Program-made: the position numbers and the translations under genes
Origin: Spirochaetales bacterium
GTDB taxonomy: Bacteria; Spirochaetota; Spirochaetia; Sphaerochaetales; Sphaerochaetaceae
Direction of reading: 5' to 3'
Length of the DNA stretch: 14,828 nucleotides
Assembly (NCBI GenBank): GCA_017632495.1
Contig: JAGBRG010000092.1
Coordinates: forward strand, 1-14,828
Part shown: positions 7,256 to 14,203 of the stretch, piece by piece
Position numbering within the stretch: the first letter of the stretch is position 1
Layout of the letters: every line of letters starts with the position of its first letter
The notes under the pieces: generated by a model
The model's input: the letters and a program-made list of their open reading frames with translations, nothing else
What the model was told of the DNA's origin: nothing
Databases searched by the model: none

Positions 7256-8035
7256 TTACTCTCCTAGGAATGTAATCCTATCTGGATTCATCCGCACAGG
7301 CAGCTCCAGAGCCAGACAGCTCTCTGAAACGACGGCTTTTGCTTTCACGCTCTTTCCGTCTGCTGTCGCTTCCACCATGTACTCTCCTTCTTTAGGAAGA
7401 AGAAGTCCAAGAGTGCGGACATCAAACAGGCGTTTTTGACTCGTACCTGCATTTCTGAGGTCAAGACTGTACGCTCTGCCAAGCAAACTTGCCGCTTTGG
7501 CAAGATCACCTGTTAGGAGACATCTGCGGATCAGAGAGCTGCTTACCACCTGCCCGTCTTTGACAACGGATGGTACCACCCTAAGAAATGCAGATGAAGT
7601 ATATCCGAGAAGCAGCTTCTCTATCTGACCAGGTCCCACACAGTGTGAAGGATTGCCGGCCCGGAAGCTGTCTCCAACAACCATCGCCTTTACATCGTAC
7701 GACGTACAGAGCAAGGCAATGAACTCCTCACCCGACAGTTTACTCATATCATCAGAAAAGTCAATGACACAATGGTAATCAATTCCTCTGATTGTCAATA
7801 TTTCCGTCAAATCTCTGGAGCTTTGAAGCGCACCCAGATTCTGCATGGCTCCCTTGGCCATCTTGGGGTTGACGGAAAACGTAATTACAACGCTTTTTGA
7901 ACCGCTTTCGCGGGCTGTTTTTACTGTCTCATCCACAATCGCAACGTGACCCGGATGCATACCGTCGAACACGCCTATTGCAATGACACAGGGAATATTC
8001 TTGAAGATGGGATTACAGAATGATCTAGTTTCCAT
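7256..8035 (-). CDS. ribF: RibF-type FMN adenylyltransferase with a reduced riboflavin-kinase domain
   Basis: Bifunctional RibF normally phosphorylates riboflavin to FMN and adenylates FMN to FAD. Here the N-terminal nucleotidyltransferase half is recognisable: GVFDGMHPGH (residues 21-30), TFSVNP (52-57), VVGDSFRAG (119-127, near the usual DFRFG), and VSSSLIRRCLLTGDLAKA (164-181). After LGRAYS (186-190) the C-terminal half has only about 70 residues instead of about 120-130. The kinase signature with its PTAN loop is absent; only short barrel-like fragments (LLLPKEGEYMVEA, LALELP, RITFLG) remain. I infer that it may make FAD from FMN without kinase activity, or have a highly divergent kinase. 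The total of 259 residues is short for RibF (about 305-315). It overlaps the 3' end of truB by 11 nt, with AGG close upstream of its ATG. Confidence 0.85.
   Translation of the reverse strand: METRSFCNPIFKNIPCVIAIGVFDGMHPGHVAIVDETVKTARESGSKSVVITFSVNPKMAKGAMQNLGALQSSRDLTEILTIRGIDYHCVIDFSDDMSKLSGEEFIALLCTSYDVKAMVVGDSFRAGNPSHCVGPGQIEKLLLGYTSSAFLRVVPSVVKDGQVVSSSLIRRCLLTGDLAKAASLLGRAYSLDLRNAGTSQKRLFDVRTLGLLLPKEGEYMVEATADGKSVKAKAVVSESCLALELPVRMNPDRITFLGE
7259..7265 (-). promoter_or_regulatory. rpsO ribosome binding site inside the ribF 3' end
   Basis: AGGAGAG lies in the last ribF codons, 6 nt from the rpsO ATG. This strong site supports high expression of S15 and places a terminating ribosome over the rpsO start. 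Confidence 0.7.
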
Positions 8036-8894
8036 CTCTCACCTGACACAGAATGTGCCCCTCGCCGACTGAGTATATGCAAATAATGCGGCCGCATCTC
8101 TTTAACAGGACAAAACGATATCCTTCTGGAATCTTTTCCTTGACCAATTGCATGACATAGCCGTTTGAAGCCTTAAATGCCTGAGTCTCATCCAATTCAA
8201 GCTCAAAGCACCCGGGGATTCTTTTAATCAGTGCTTCAGAGTCTCCGATATTCTTCATGGCACTCTCATCGTCATATCTGATTGCTTCTGAGATGTCAAA
8301 AGGACCTATCTGTGTTCTGTAAAGCTCCTTCACATAAGCACAGCTGTTGCACTTATGACCAAGATCACGTGCGTAGGCCCTTATGTAGGTTCCTTTTGAT
8401 ACATGAAGGCGGACCTTAAGATAAGGAGCTTCGTATGAAATAAAATCTGCGCTGTAGATATTCACTTTCCTACCTATAAGCTCAAGACCGGACTCACCGT
8501 CACGGGCCATCTGATAGCTTCGTTTTCCATTGACATGGATTGCGCTGTATGCAGGAGGAATCTGTATCTGAGGGCCGACAAGCTCCTCTACGGCTTTTCT
8601 TACGGTCGCTTCATCGGGAATAGCTGCATTTTCTATGACCTCACCTTCCGGATCGAGGGTGATAGTCATCTTTCCGAACTCAATCAGTGCCTCATACGTC
8701 TTGTCCATGCCCATGAAGACGGGAACAAGATGGGTGAAGCTGCCGCAGAGGACAATCATCAGGCCATGAGCGAACTTATCCAAAGTTCCGCAGTGGCCTG
8801 TCTTGATGTTGATGTTTCGCTTTATTCTTCCGAGACAGTCGAATGAGGTAATCCCCTCACCCTTGTCCACAAGAATCACGGCGTTTTTTCCCAT
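8025..8894 (-). CDS. truB: tRNA pseudouridine(55) synthase
   Basis: TruB converts U55 in the T-loop of tRNAs to pseudouridine and also aids tRNA folding. 289 residues. The catalytic aspartate is Asp39 in GHCGTLDKFAHG (33-44); the catalytic-loop tyrosine is Tyr67 in DKTYEALIEFG (64-74). Further family blocks are QIPPAYSAIHVNGKRSYQMAR (111-131) and GTYIRAYARDLG (168-179). A C-terminal segment of about 60 residues fits a PUA-like RNA-binding domain. Two positions that are usually proline are changed: KGEG for KPxG near residue 11, and DK for DP at 39-40. Catalytic residues are intact, so it is probably active. It starts 1 nt after the rbfA stop with only a weak Shine-Dalgarno, pointing to translational coupling. 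Confidence 0.95.
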   Translation of the reverse strand: MGKNAVILVDKGEGITSFDCLGRIKRNINIKTGHCGTLDKFAHGLMIVLCGSFTHLVPVFMGMDKTYEALIEFGKMTITLDPEGEVIENAAIPDEATVRKAVEELVGPQIQIPPAYSAIHVNGKRSYQMARDGESGLELIGRKVNIYSADFISYEAPYLKVRLHVSKGTYIRAYARDLGHKCNSCAYVKELYRTQIGPFDISEAIRYDDESAMKNIGDSEALIKRIPGCFELELDETQAFKASNGYVMQLVKEKIPEGYRFVLLKRCGRIICIYSVGEGHILCQVRDGN

Positions 8895-8895
8895 T

Positions 8896-9246
8896 TCAGT
8901 CCGTAGTCTTTATGCTCTCCAAAAGAGCTTCCATCCTGGCTGCGTCACGCTCTGTGGTATCGGCCACAAAGCTGAGCCTTGGGGTGTTCTTTGTCTTCAT
9001 GACCTTGGCAAGACGGCCCTGGATGAATCCGGCTGCGCTCTGAAGAGCCTTGACCGAGTTCTCAAGCTGCTTGTCGTCAAGGCATGAGACATACAAGGTG
9101 GCATAGGCGTTGTCCCTTGAAAGGGAAACATCGCCTATGCTTGCAAAACTGCTGAGTTTGGGGTTCTTTATCTCACCGCTGACAATGAGAGTGTTGACCA
9201 CCTCCATAATCCTGGCTTCGTTTCTGCTCTGGATATAGTCGGTCAT
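8896..9246 (-). CDS. rbfA: Ribosome-binding factor A
   Basis: 116 residues, typical of RbfA, a KH-fold protein that binds the neck of the immature 30S subunit, helps 16S rRNA 5'-end maturation and is needed in the cold. The C-terminal family pattern is visible: AAGFIQGRLAKVMKTKNTPR followed by LSFVADTT (residues about 71-98), matching the usual A-x-G-x-I-R, then hydrophobic-x-F-x-x-D order. The N-terminal helix (QSRNEARIMEVVNTLI) also fits. Its ATG shares one base with the infB TGA (TGATG), so it is likely coupled to infB. The infB-rbfA-truB order is conserved in many bacteria. Confidence 0.95.
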   Translation of the reverse strand: MTDYIQSRNEARIMEVVNTLIVSGEIKNPKLSSFASIGDVSLSRDNAYATLYVSCLDDKQLENSVKALQSAAGFIQGRLAKVMKTKNTPRLSFVADTTERDAARMEALLESIKTTD

Positions 9247-11957
9247 CAGATGTACTCCTCAAGATCCTCGAGCTTTCTGGCCTTCTCCTGGATTTCGACG
9301 AACTCGAAGGTGTCTCCGACCTGAAGATCCTGGAAATCGGCGATTCCGATACCGCACTCAAAGCCCATGGCAACTTCACGAACATCGTCCTTGAATCTCT
9401 TAAGAGATGTGATCTTGACCAGGTCATGGTTGATCTGGATGTTCTCACGGATCACGCGGCAGAAGTTGTTGCGCTTGACGCTTCCACTTGTGACGTAACA
9501 ACCTGCGACAAGACCGACCTTAGGCACTTTGAAGACCTGTCTGACTTCGGCAGTACCGACATCGACCTCGGTTCTCTCCGGGCTGAGCATGCCTTCCATG
9601 GCGGCTCTGACATCGTCCACAACGTTGTAGATGATGTTGTATTTGCGGATCTCGATCTTTTCGGCATCGGCTCTGGCCTGTGCTTTGGGCGTAGGTCTGA
9701 CGTTGAATCCGATGACAAGAGCCGGGTTCTCCGATGCGGAGGCCAGGTTGATATCGTCCTCGATGATGGCACCTGCTGCGGCACGGATGACGCGGACACG
9801 GATTTCCGATGTAGAAAGCTTCTCCAATGCAGCCTGAAGGGCCTCGACAGAACCCTGGACATCACCCTTGATGATGATGTTAAGCTCCTTGACCTCACCT
9901 TCCTTGATGGCTGAGTTAAGAGTCTCAAGGGTAACCTTCTTGAACTTGCTGGCCTGGTTGAGTCTTTCAAGCTCCTGACGCTTGGAACCGATCTGCCTTG
10001 CCTGCTTTTCATTCTCACAGACCTGGAACGGATCTCCTGCCGACGGAACATCGGAAAGACCTATGACCTCAACAGGTGTTGAAGGACCGGCTGATGTAAT
10101 CTTGTTACCCTTGTCATCGAACATGGCTCTTACACGTCCCGGATAGATTCCCGAGACATAGTAGTCACCCTGCTTCAGTGTTCCGCGCTCAACGATAACC
10201 GATGCGACAATACCGCGGCCCTGGTCGATTCTGGCCTCAAGGACCTTACCTTCTGCTCTGCAGTTCGGGTTGGCCTTAAGGTCCATCATCTCTGCCTGCA
10301 GAAGAATAGTATCAAGAAGCTCCTCGATACCGATCTTCTTCAGTGCTGAAATCTGACAATACAGTGTCTGTCCGCCCCAAGCCTCAGGAACAAGACCCTT
10401 GTCCGAAAGCTGCTGCATGACTCTGTCAGGCTTTGCATCCGGAAGATCTATCTTGTTTATGGCAACGATGATAGGAACGTTTGCAGCATTGGCGTGGTCA
10501 ATTGCCTCGAGTGTCTGAGGCATGACTCCGTCGTTGGCTGCGACAACCAGAACGACAATATCGGTGAGCTTAGCTCCGCGGGCACGCATCATGGTGAATG
10601 CAGCATGACCCGGGGTATCAAGGAAAACAACATCTCCGCGTCCAGGGAGGTTGACCTTGTAAGCTCCGATGTGCTGTGTGATTCCACCGAACTCGCCTGC
10701 TACGACGTTGGCCGATCTGATTGCATCCAGAAGCTTTGTCTTACCATGGTCGACGTGACCCATGACAGTAACAATAGGAGCTCTTGGAACAAGATCCTCC
10801 TCGCTGTCCTCTTCACGTGCAATGACTGTCTCGTCATACAGGTTAACAAGATGCACTGAGCATCCGTACTCTTCGGCGATGATTGTAGCTGTATCGCTGT
10901 CGATGCTTTCATTGATGCTTACCATCATTCCCATGCTGAAGAGCTTGGAAATGATCTCTGAAGCCTTGATATTCATCTTTCTTGCAAGATCACTGACTGT
11001 AATTGATGCAAGAATATCGATTGATTTGGGTACTGCGGCAAGAGGATCTGCGTTCTTCTGCTTCTTTCCGTATGACTTAAGCTCAAACTCCTCGTCTGTT
11101 CTTTCGTCACGGCGGTCCTTATCCTTACCCTTGTTGTAGACTCTGCGGTTCTTTCCGTCTACAGGAAGAGCCTCAGAAGGTCCTCCGAAACCGCCCTTCT
11201 TTGCAGGTCCCTTAGGCCCGAAACCTGGCTTCTGACCAAAACCGGGCCTTCCGCCCTGACCGTCTCTGTTGAAACCGCCCTGGCGCTGGAAAGGTCCCTG
11301 TCCTCTGCCCTGCTGTGCAGAACGCGGAGTATAGCCCTGAAGCTTTCCGTTAGGTCCGAACTGGGAGAAACCGCCCTGGCGCTGGAAGTTTCCGCCCTGG
11401 GCGCCTCTGTTATAGTTGTTCGGAATCCTCTGGCCGTCTCTTCCGTATGTAACTCCGCCGACAGAACCGACAGGTCTTGATGTTCCTGCAGGTCTTGCCT
11501 CTGCGTTGGGATTGATCGGAGGAAGATTGTCACCTGAGATGATGACAGGTCCCATGTTGATTGTGCTCTGAGGAATGTTCGTCTTCTTGACGACCTTCTT
11601 CTGCACAACGGGAGAGCCACCGATCACAGGGCGTCTGTACGGAGTCTGGGAAGCAGACTGCGGCTGAGCAGGACTCTTAGCAGGAGCATTGGGTGCAGGC
11701 TCTGCCTTGGGAGCGGCTTCTGCTGCAGGAGCAGCTGCAGCTGCGGCTGCGGCCGCAGGAGATACCTCGGCAGCCTTTGTCTCTGCCTTGGGCTCTTCCG
11801 TAGGCTGAGCCTTGACCACAACCACAGGCTTTTTCTTGATGATCACTATCTTTTTCTTTTCAGTAGCGACCTCAGGCTTGGCCTGGGCAGGGGTATTCTG
11901 CTCGATGTTTCTGCTTTGCTTTATCAGTGTAGCCTTTGGTTTATTCTCTTCTGGCAT
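9246..11957 (-). CDS. infB: Translation initiation factor IF-2
   Basis: GTPase that places initiator fMet-tRNA on the 30S subunit and promotes subunit joining. About 903 residues. The first about 300 are low complexity: a basic valine/lysine stretch, an alanine run (69-85), then a Gly/Arg/Gln/Phe-rich region (183-261) with two copies of FQRQGGF. An IF2-N type domain follows (about 311-372). The G domain has GHVDHGKT (400-407), GGITQHIGAY (424-433), DTPGH (447-451), NKID (501-504) and SAL (537-539). The C-terminal beta-barrel and fMet-tRNA-binding domains complete the protein, which ends LEDLEEYI. I use the ATG at 11957; a TTG one codon upstream at 11960 is spaced better (9 nt) from the GAGGAG in the end of nusA. 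It starts 9 nt after the nusA stop and overlaps rbfA by one base. Confidence 0.98.
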   Translation of the reverse strand: MPEENKPKATLIKQSRNIEQNTPAQAKPEVATEKKKIVIIKKKPVVVVKAQPTEEPKAETKAAEVSPAAAAAAAAAPAAEAAPKAEPAPNAPAKSPAQPQSASQTPYRRPVIGGSPVVQKKVVKKTNIPQSTINMGPVIISGDNLPPINPNAEARPAGTSRPVGSVGGVTYGRDGQRIPNNYNRGAQGGNFQRQGGFSQFGPNGKLQGYTPRSAQQGRGQGPFQRQGGFNRDGQGGRPGFGQKPGFGPKGPAKKGGFGGPSEALPVDGKNRRVYNKGKDKDRRDERTDEEFELKSYGKKQKNADPLAAVPKSIDILASITVSDLARKMNIKASEIISKLFSMGMMVSINESIDSDTATIIAEEYGCSVHLVNLYDETVIAREEDSEEDLVPRAPIVTVMGHVDHGKTKLLDAIRSANVVAGEFGGITQHIGAYKVNLPGRGDVVFLDTPGHAAFTMMRARGAKLTDIVVLVVAANDGVMPQTLEAIDHANAANVPIIVAINKIDLPDAKPDRVMQQLSDKGLVPEAWGGQTLYCQISALKKIGIEELLDTILLQAEMMDLKANPNCRAEGKVLEARIDQGRGIVASVIVERGTLKQGDYYVSGIYPGRVRAMFDDKGNKITSAGPSTPVEVIGLSDVPSAGDPFQVCENEKQARQIGSKRQELERLNQASKFKKVTLETLNSAIKEGEVKELNIIIKGDVQGSVEALQAALEKLSTSEIRVRVIRAAAGAIIEDDINLASASENPALVIGFNVRPTPKAQARADAEKIEIRKYNIIYNVVDDVRAAMEGMLSPERTEVDVGTAEVRQVFKVPKVGLVAGCYVTSGSVKRNNFCRVIRENIQINHDLVKITSLKRFKDDVREVAMGFECGIGIADFQDLQVGDTFEFVEIQEKARKLEDLEEYI

Positions 11958-11966
11958 CAACGATTA

Positions 11967-13451
11967 TCACTCCTCGTTCTCTTCTTCAACTTCTTCGAAG
12001 CTGATTCCGACATGGCAGTTCGGGCACTCGGTCATTCCGACCTTGAGAGGATAGCCGCACTTCGGGCAGGCAAATGATTCCTCATCACTTTCCTCCTGTG
12101 CCTCATCCTCGATGATGTCAACGTTCTCCTTGATGATCTCGTTGACCTTGGCAATTTCGTCTGCAGTGAGGTTAGGCATGTTTGCAAAATCCTCATCTGT
12201 AAGGTTGATGAACTCCTCTACTGAATATACATCGTAGAAGTTGAGCTTCTTGATCAGCTCTGCATCGATCGGCAGATCTGTGAGAGCCATCTCGTCATCT
12301 CCGAGATCAACAGCCTCATTGTCCATGACAGGCATATCCTCATCATTGATGAAGACGGAGTCTGCGACAGCCCTTGCCTCTCTGGAGATATCCATCTCAG
12401 CAAACTGCTCCTGAGTCTTGACGTTTACAAGCCAGTCACAGAGTCTGTTGACAAGTCTTACGTTAAGTCCCTGCTTTCCGATAGCAAGTGAAAGTTGTGA
12501 CTCATCGACAATGGCAACTGCTTCCTTCTTGGCCTGGTCAATGACATAGACCTGCATGACCTTGGCAGGAGAAAGAGCATTTGCAATGTACTCAAGAGGA
12601 TTCGGATCCCACTTGATGACATCGATTCTCTCATCATCCAGTTCCTTCATGATGGCCTGGATTCTGTTACCCTTAAGTCCGACACAGGTTCCTACTGCAT
12701 CAGCATCAACCTTTCTTGCTGCAACAGCGACCTTTGTCCTGTATCCGGCCTCACGGACAATCTTCATAATCTCAACGGAAGGATCTTTTGCGACGATCTC
12801 AGGAACATAGATCTCAAAGAGCTTTCTGACAAACTCCTCGTGGATTCTGCTGAGGATGACTCTGATGTTCTTGTCAGATCTCTCATCCGGCTTGACTGAC
12901 TCCACATAGCAGCGGATCTTGTCGCCCTTGGTGTAGAACTCCTTGGGGCTCTGGTTCTTCTTGGGAAGATAACCCTGGGTCTTACCCAGATCAATGATAA
13001 GGTCTCCGTCCTTGTCACCCTGGACATAGCCGTTGATGATCTCTCCGACCTTGCCCTTGAACTCCTGAAGAAGCTCATCCTTCTGGATTTCCCTGATAGC
13101 GGACTGAGCTCTCTGCTTACCTGTCTGAACGCTGATTCTGTCAAAGCTCTTGGGATCGATAGGAATTAAAAGCTCATCACCGATTTCTGCCTCTTCGCTC
13201 AGCTCCTGAGCCTCATCCAGAGGAATCTCGGTAACTTCGTTGTAGTAGTTGTCCTCATCTACAACAGTCTTTCTTGATGCAAGCTCAACAGATGACAGAT
13301 CGTCAGCGAATGTGACAACCGCATTCTCATCAGTTCCGAACTTTCTTCTATATGTTGCAAGAAGGGTCTGTCTGATGGTATCAAGCACCAGCTCCTGTGA
13401 AATTCCCTTCTCCTCTACCATCATTCTGATGGCTTCACTTAACTCGGACAT
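11967..13451 (-). CDS. nusA: Transcription factor NusA with a C-terminal zinc ribbon
   Basis: NusA binds RNA polymerase and nascent RNA, affecting pausing, intrinsic termination and antitermination. 494 residues. The N-terminal RNAP-binding domain (about 1-125) is followed by S1 (about 132-203), KH1 (about 225-290, GTCVGLKGNRIQAI) and KH2 (about 300-365, AIGKQGLNVRL). After an acidic linker, residues about 393-447 form a helix-hairpin-helix-like repeat (LPIDAELIKKLNFYDV...), comparable to the acidic repeats of other NusA proteins. The last 35 residues are unusual: Cys462, Cys465, Cys476 and Cys479 make a CPKC-x10-CPNC zinc ribbon ending in a Glu-rich tail. The ATG overlaps rimP by 17 nt and GGGAGGA lies upstream. 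rimP-nusA-infB order is conserved. Confidence 0.97.
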   Translation of the reverse strand: MSELSEAIRMMVEEKGISQELVLDTIRQTLLATYRRKFGTDENAVVTFADDLSSVELASRKTVVDEDNYYNEVTEIPLDEAQELSEEAEIGDELLIPIDPKSFDRISVQTGKQRAQSAIREIQKDELLQEFKGKVGEIINGYVQGDKDGDLIIDLGKTQGYLPKKNQSPKEFYTKGDKIRCYVESVKPDERSDKNIRVILSRIHEEFVRKLFEIYVPEIVAKDPSVEIMKIVREAGYRTKVAVAARKVDADAVGTCVGLKGNRIQAIMKELDDERIDVIKWDPNPLEYIANALSPAKVMQVYVIDQAKKEAVAIVDESQLSLAIGKQGLNVRLVNRLCDWLVNVKTQEQFAEMDISREARAVADSVFINDEDMPVMDNEAVDLGDDEMALTDLPIDAELIKKLNFYDVYSVEEFINLTDEDFANMPNLTADEIAKVNEIIKENVDIIEDEAQEESDEESFACPKCGYPLKVGMTECPNCHVGISFEEVEEENEE

Positions 13452-13941
13452 TTTTCATATCCTCCCATTTATATTCAAGCTTTGCTTTCTGGATATCAGC
13501 AAATCCAATTCGAATGTCGTCACCCTTCTCCTTTGTGTCTTCAACCTCAAAGTCACAAAGAACAACGCCATCTCCGTCAGTCTCTTTTATGATTCCGCTA
13601 ATCCATGAGCTGTGCTCAAGACTGTATACGCGGCATCTTTTACCCTTAAACAGAGTGAACTCATAAACATCTCTGAAGTTCCTCTGCAGTCCGGGCGTAG
13701 AGACTTCCAAATACAGATCATCGCGTCCGTATTTCATGGAAAGCCTCGGAAGTATGGTGTTATGGACCTTGGCGCAGTCGTCAATTCCCGTCTCACCTTC
13801 CGGCTTCATGATGTCTACGAAAATCTGGACCGTGGAACCCTGCATGCTCTTTTTCACATAGCAAAGAACCATCCCCAGATCGGCCACGATATCCTTCAGA
13901 TCCTGATACAAAGGATCCGTCGTAATCTCATTTTTCAACAT
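13435..13941 (-). CDS. rimP: Ribosome maturation factor RimP
   Basis: RimP (formerly YhbC/P15a) binds the free 30S subunit and assists its late maturation. 168 residues. The family pattern is clear: GMVLCYVKKSMQGSTVQIFV (about 23-42), GIDDCAKVHNTILPRL (52-67) and the signature LEVSTPGLQRNFR (78-90), followed by a short C-terminal SH3-like domain. It is the first gene of the nusA operon, with its end overlapping nusA by 17 nt. The ATG at 13941 lies only 10 nt after the U-tract of a terminator hairpin and has a poor Shine-Dalgarno (GGG only), so its expression probably depends on read-through of that leader. Confidence 0.95.
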   Translation of the reverse strand: MLKNEITTDPLYQDLKDIVADLGMVLCYVKKSMQGSTVQIFVDIMKPEGETGIDDCAKVHNTILPRLSMKYGRDDLYLEVSTPGLQRNFRDVYEFTLFKGKRCRVYSLEHSSWISGIIKETDGDGVVLCDFEVEDTKEKGDDIRIGFADIQKAKLEYKWEDMKNVRVK

Positions 13942-13951
13942 AAAAGCCCAT

Positions 13952-13985
13952 AAAAAAGGGACCGAAATTTTCGATCCCTCAAAAA
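13952..13985 (-). terminator. Leader terminator with a competing antiterminator hairpin (candidate attenuator)
   Basis: Terminator arms lie at 13978-13970 and 13966-13958: GGGATCGAA pairs with TTCGGTCCC (9 bp including one U-G), followed by six U residues at 13957-13952. An alternative stem pairs UUUUUGA (13985-13979) with UCGAAAA (13974-13968), seven pairs including one U-G, with a GGGA loop. It takes up the 5' arm of the terminator, so the two folds exclude each other. The device sits between a strong promoter and rimP. Confidence 0.7.
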
Positions 13986-14007
13986 CCGTAATTAAAAATC
14001 TACTTGA

Positions 14008-14036
14008 ACTATATCCATCGCAACATTTTATGTCAA
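14008..14036 (-). promoter_or_regulatory. Promoter of the rimP-nusA-infB operon
   Basis: On the minus strand, -35 TTGACA (14036-14031), a 17-bp spacer, and -10 TATAGT (14013-14008). This is close to the sigma-70 consensus. Transcription would start near 14001, giving a leader of about 60 nt that contains the attenuator-like hairpins. Confidence 0.85.
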
Positions 14037-14065
14037 TCGCTTTTGCAATAACTTATTACATTATT

Positions 14066-14190
14066 GTGCTTTCGATGTTTGCGAAGCCCTCGTGCTATCG
14101 GGGTCAACGGGGTCAACGGGGTCAACGATGCCTTCGGGGTCATCGGGGCTATCGGTGCTATCGATGTGCTCGGGGCTATCGGGGCCTTCC
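14066..14190. repeat. 9-bp tandem repeat array
   Basis: About fourteen degenerate 9-bp units, nearly all ending in CG. Three consecutive copies of GGGTCAACG (14101-14127) are identical; others read GGGCTATCG, GTGCTATCG, GGGTCATCG and similar. One base is missing from the period near 14092. The array lies between the transposase-like gene and the rimP promoter. Because the unit is a multiple of three it stays open in several frames, but no start with a good ribosome site supports a protein from it. Confidence 0.85.
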
Positions 14191-14203
14191 ATCAACATCG
14201 GGA

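Noticed and set aside
9426..9914. Long plus-strand open frame (162 codons) opposite infB
   Set aside because: Asp/Leu/Cys-rich antisense reading of a well-supported infB; no ribosome site or recognisable motif.
9452..10051. 199-codon minus-strand frame inside infB
   Set aside because: Serine/arginine-rich frame-shifted reading of IF-2 codons, fully inside the true gene.
14066..14190. CRISPR array
   Set aside because: Units are 9 bp, contiguous and without spacers; this is a tandem repeat.
13942..14203. tRNA gene upstream of rimP, as with metY in enterobacteria
   Set aside because: No cloverleaf, T-loop or CCA-like 3' end could be found in either strand.
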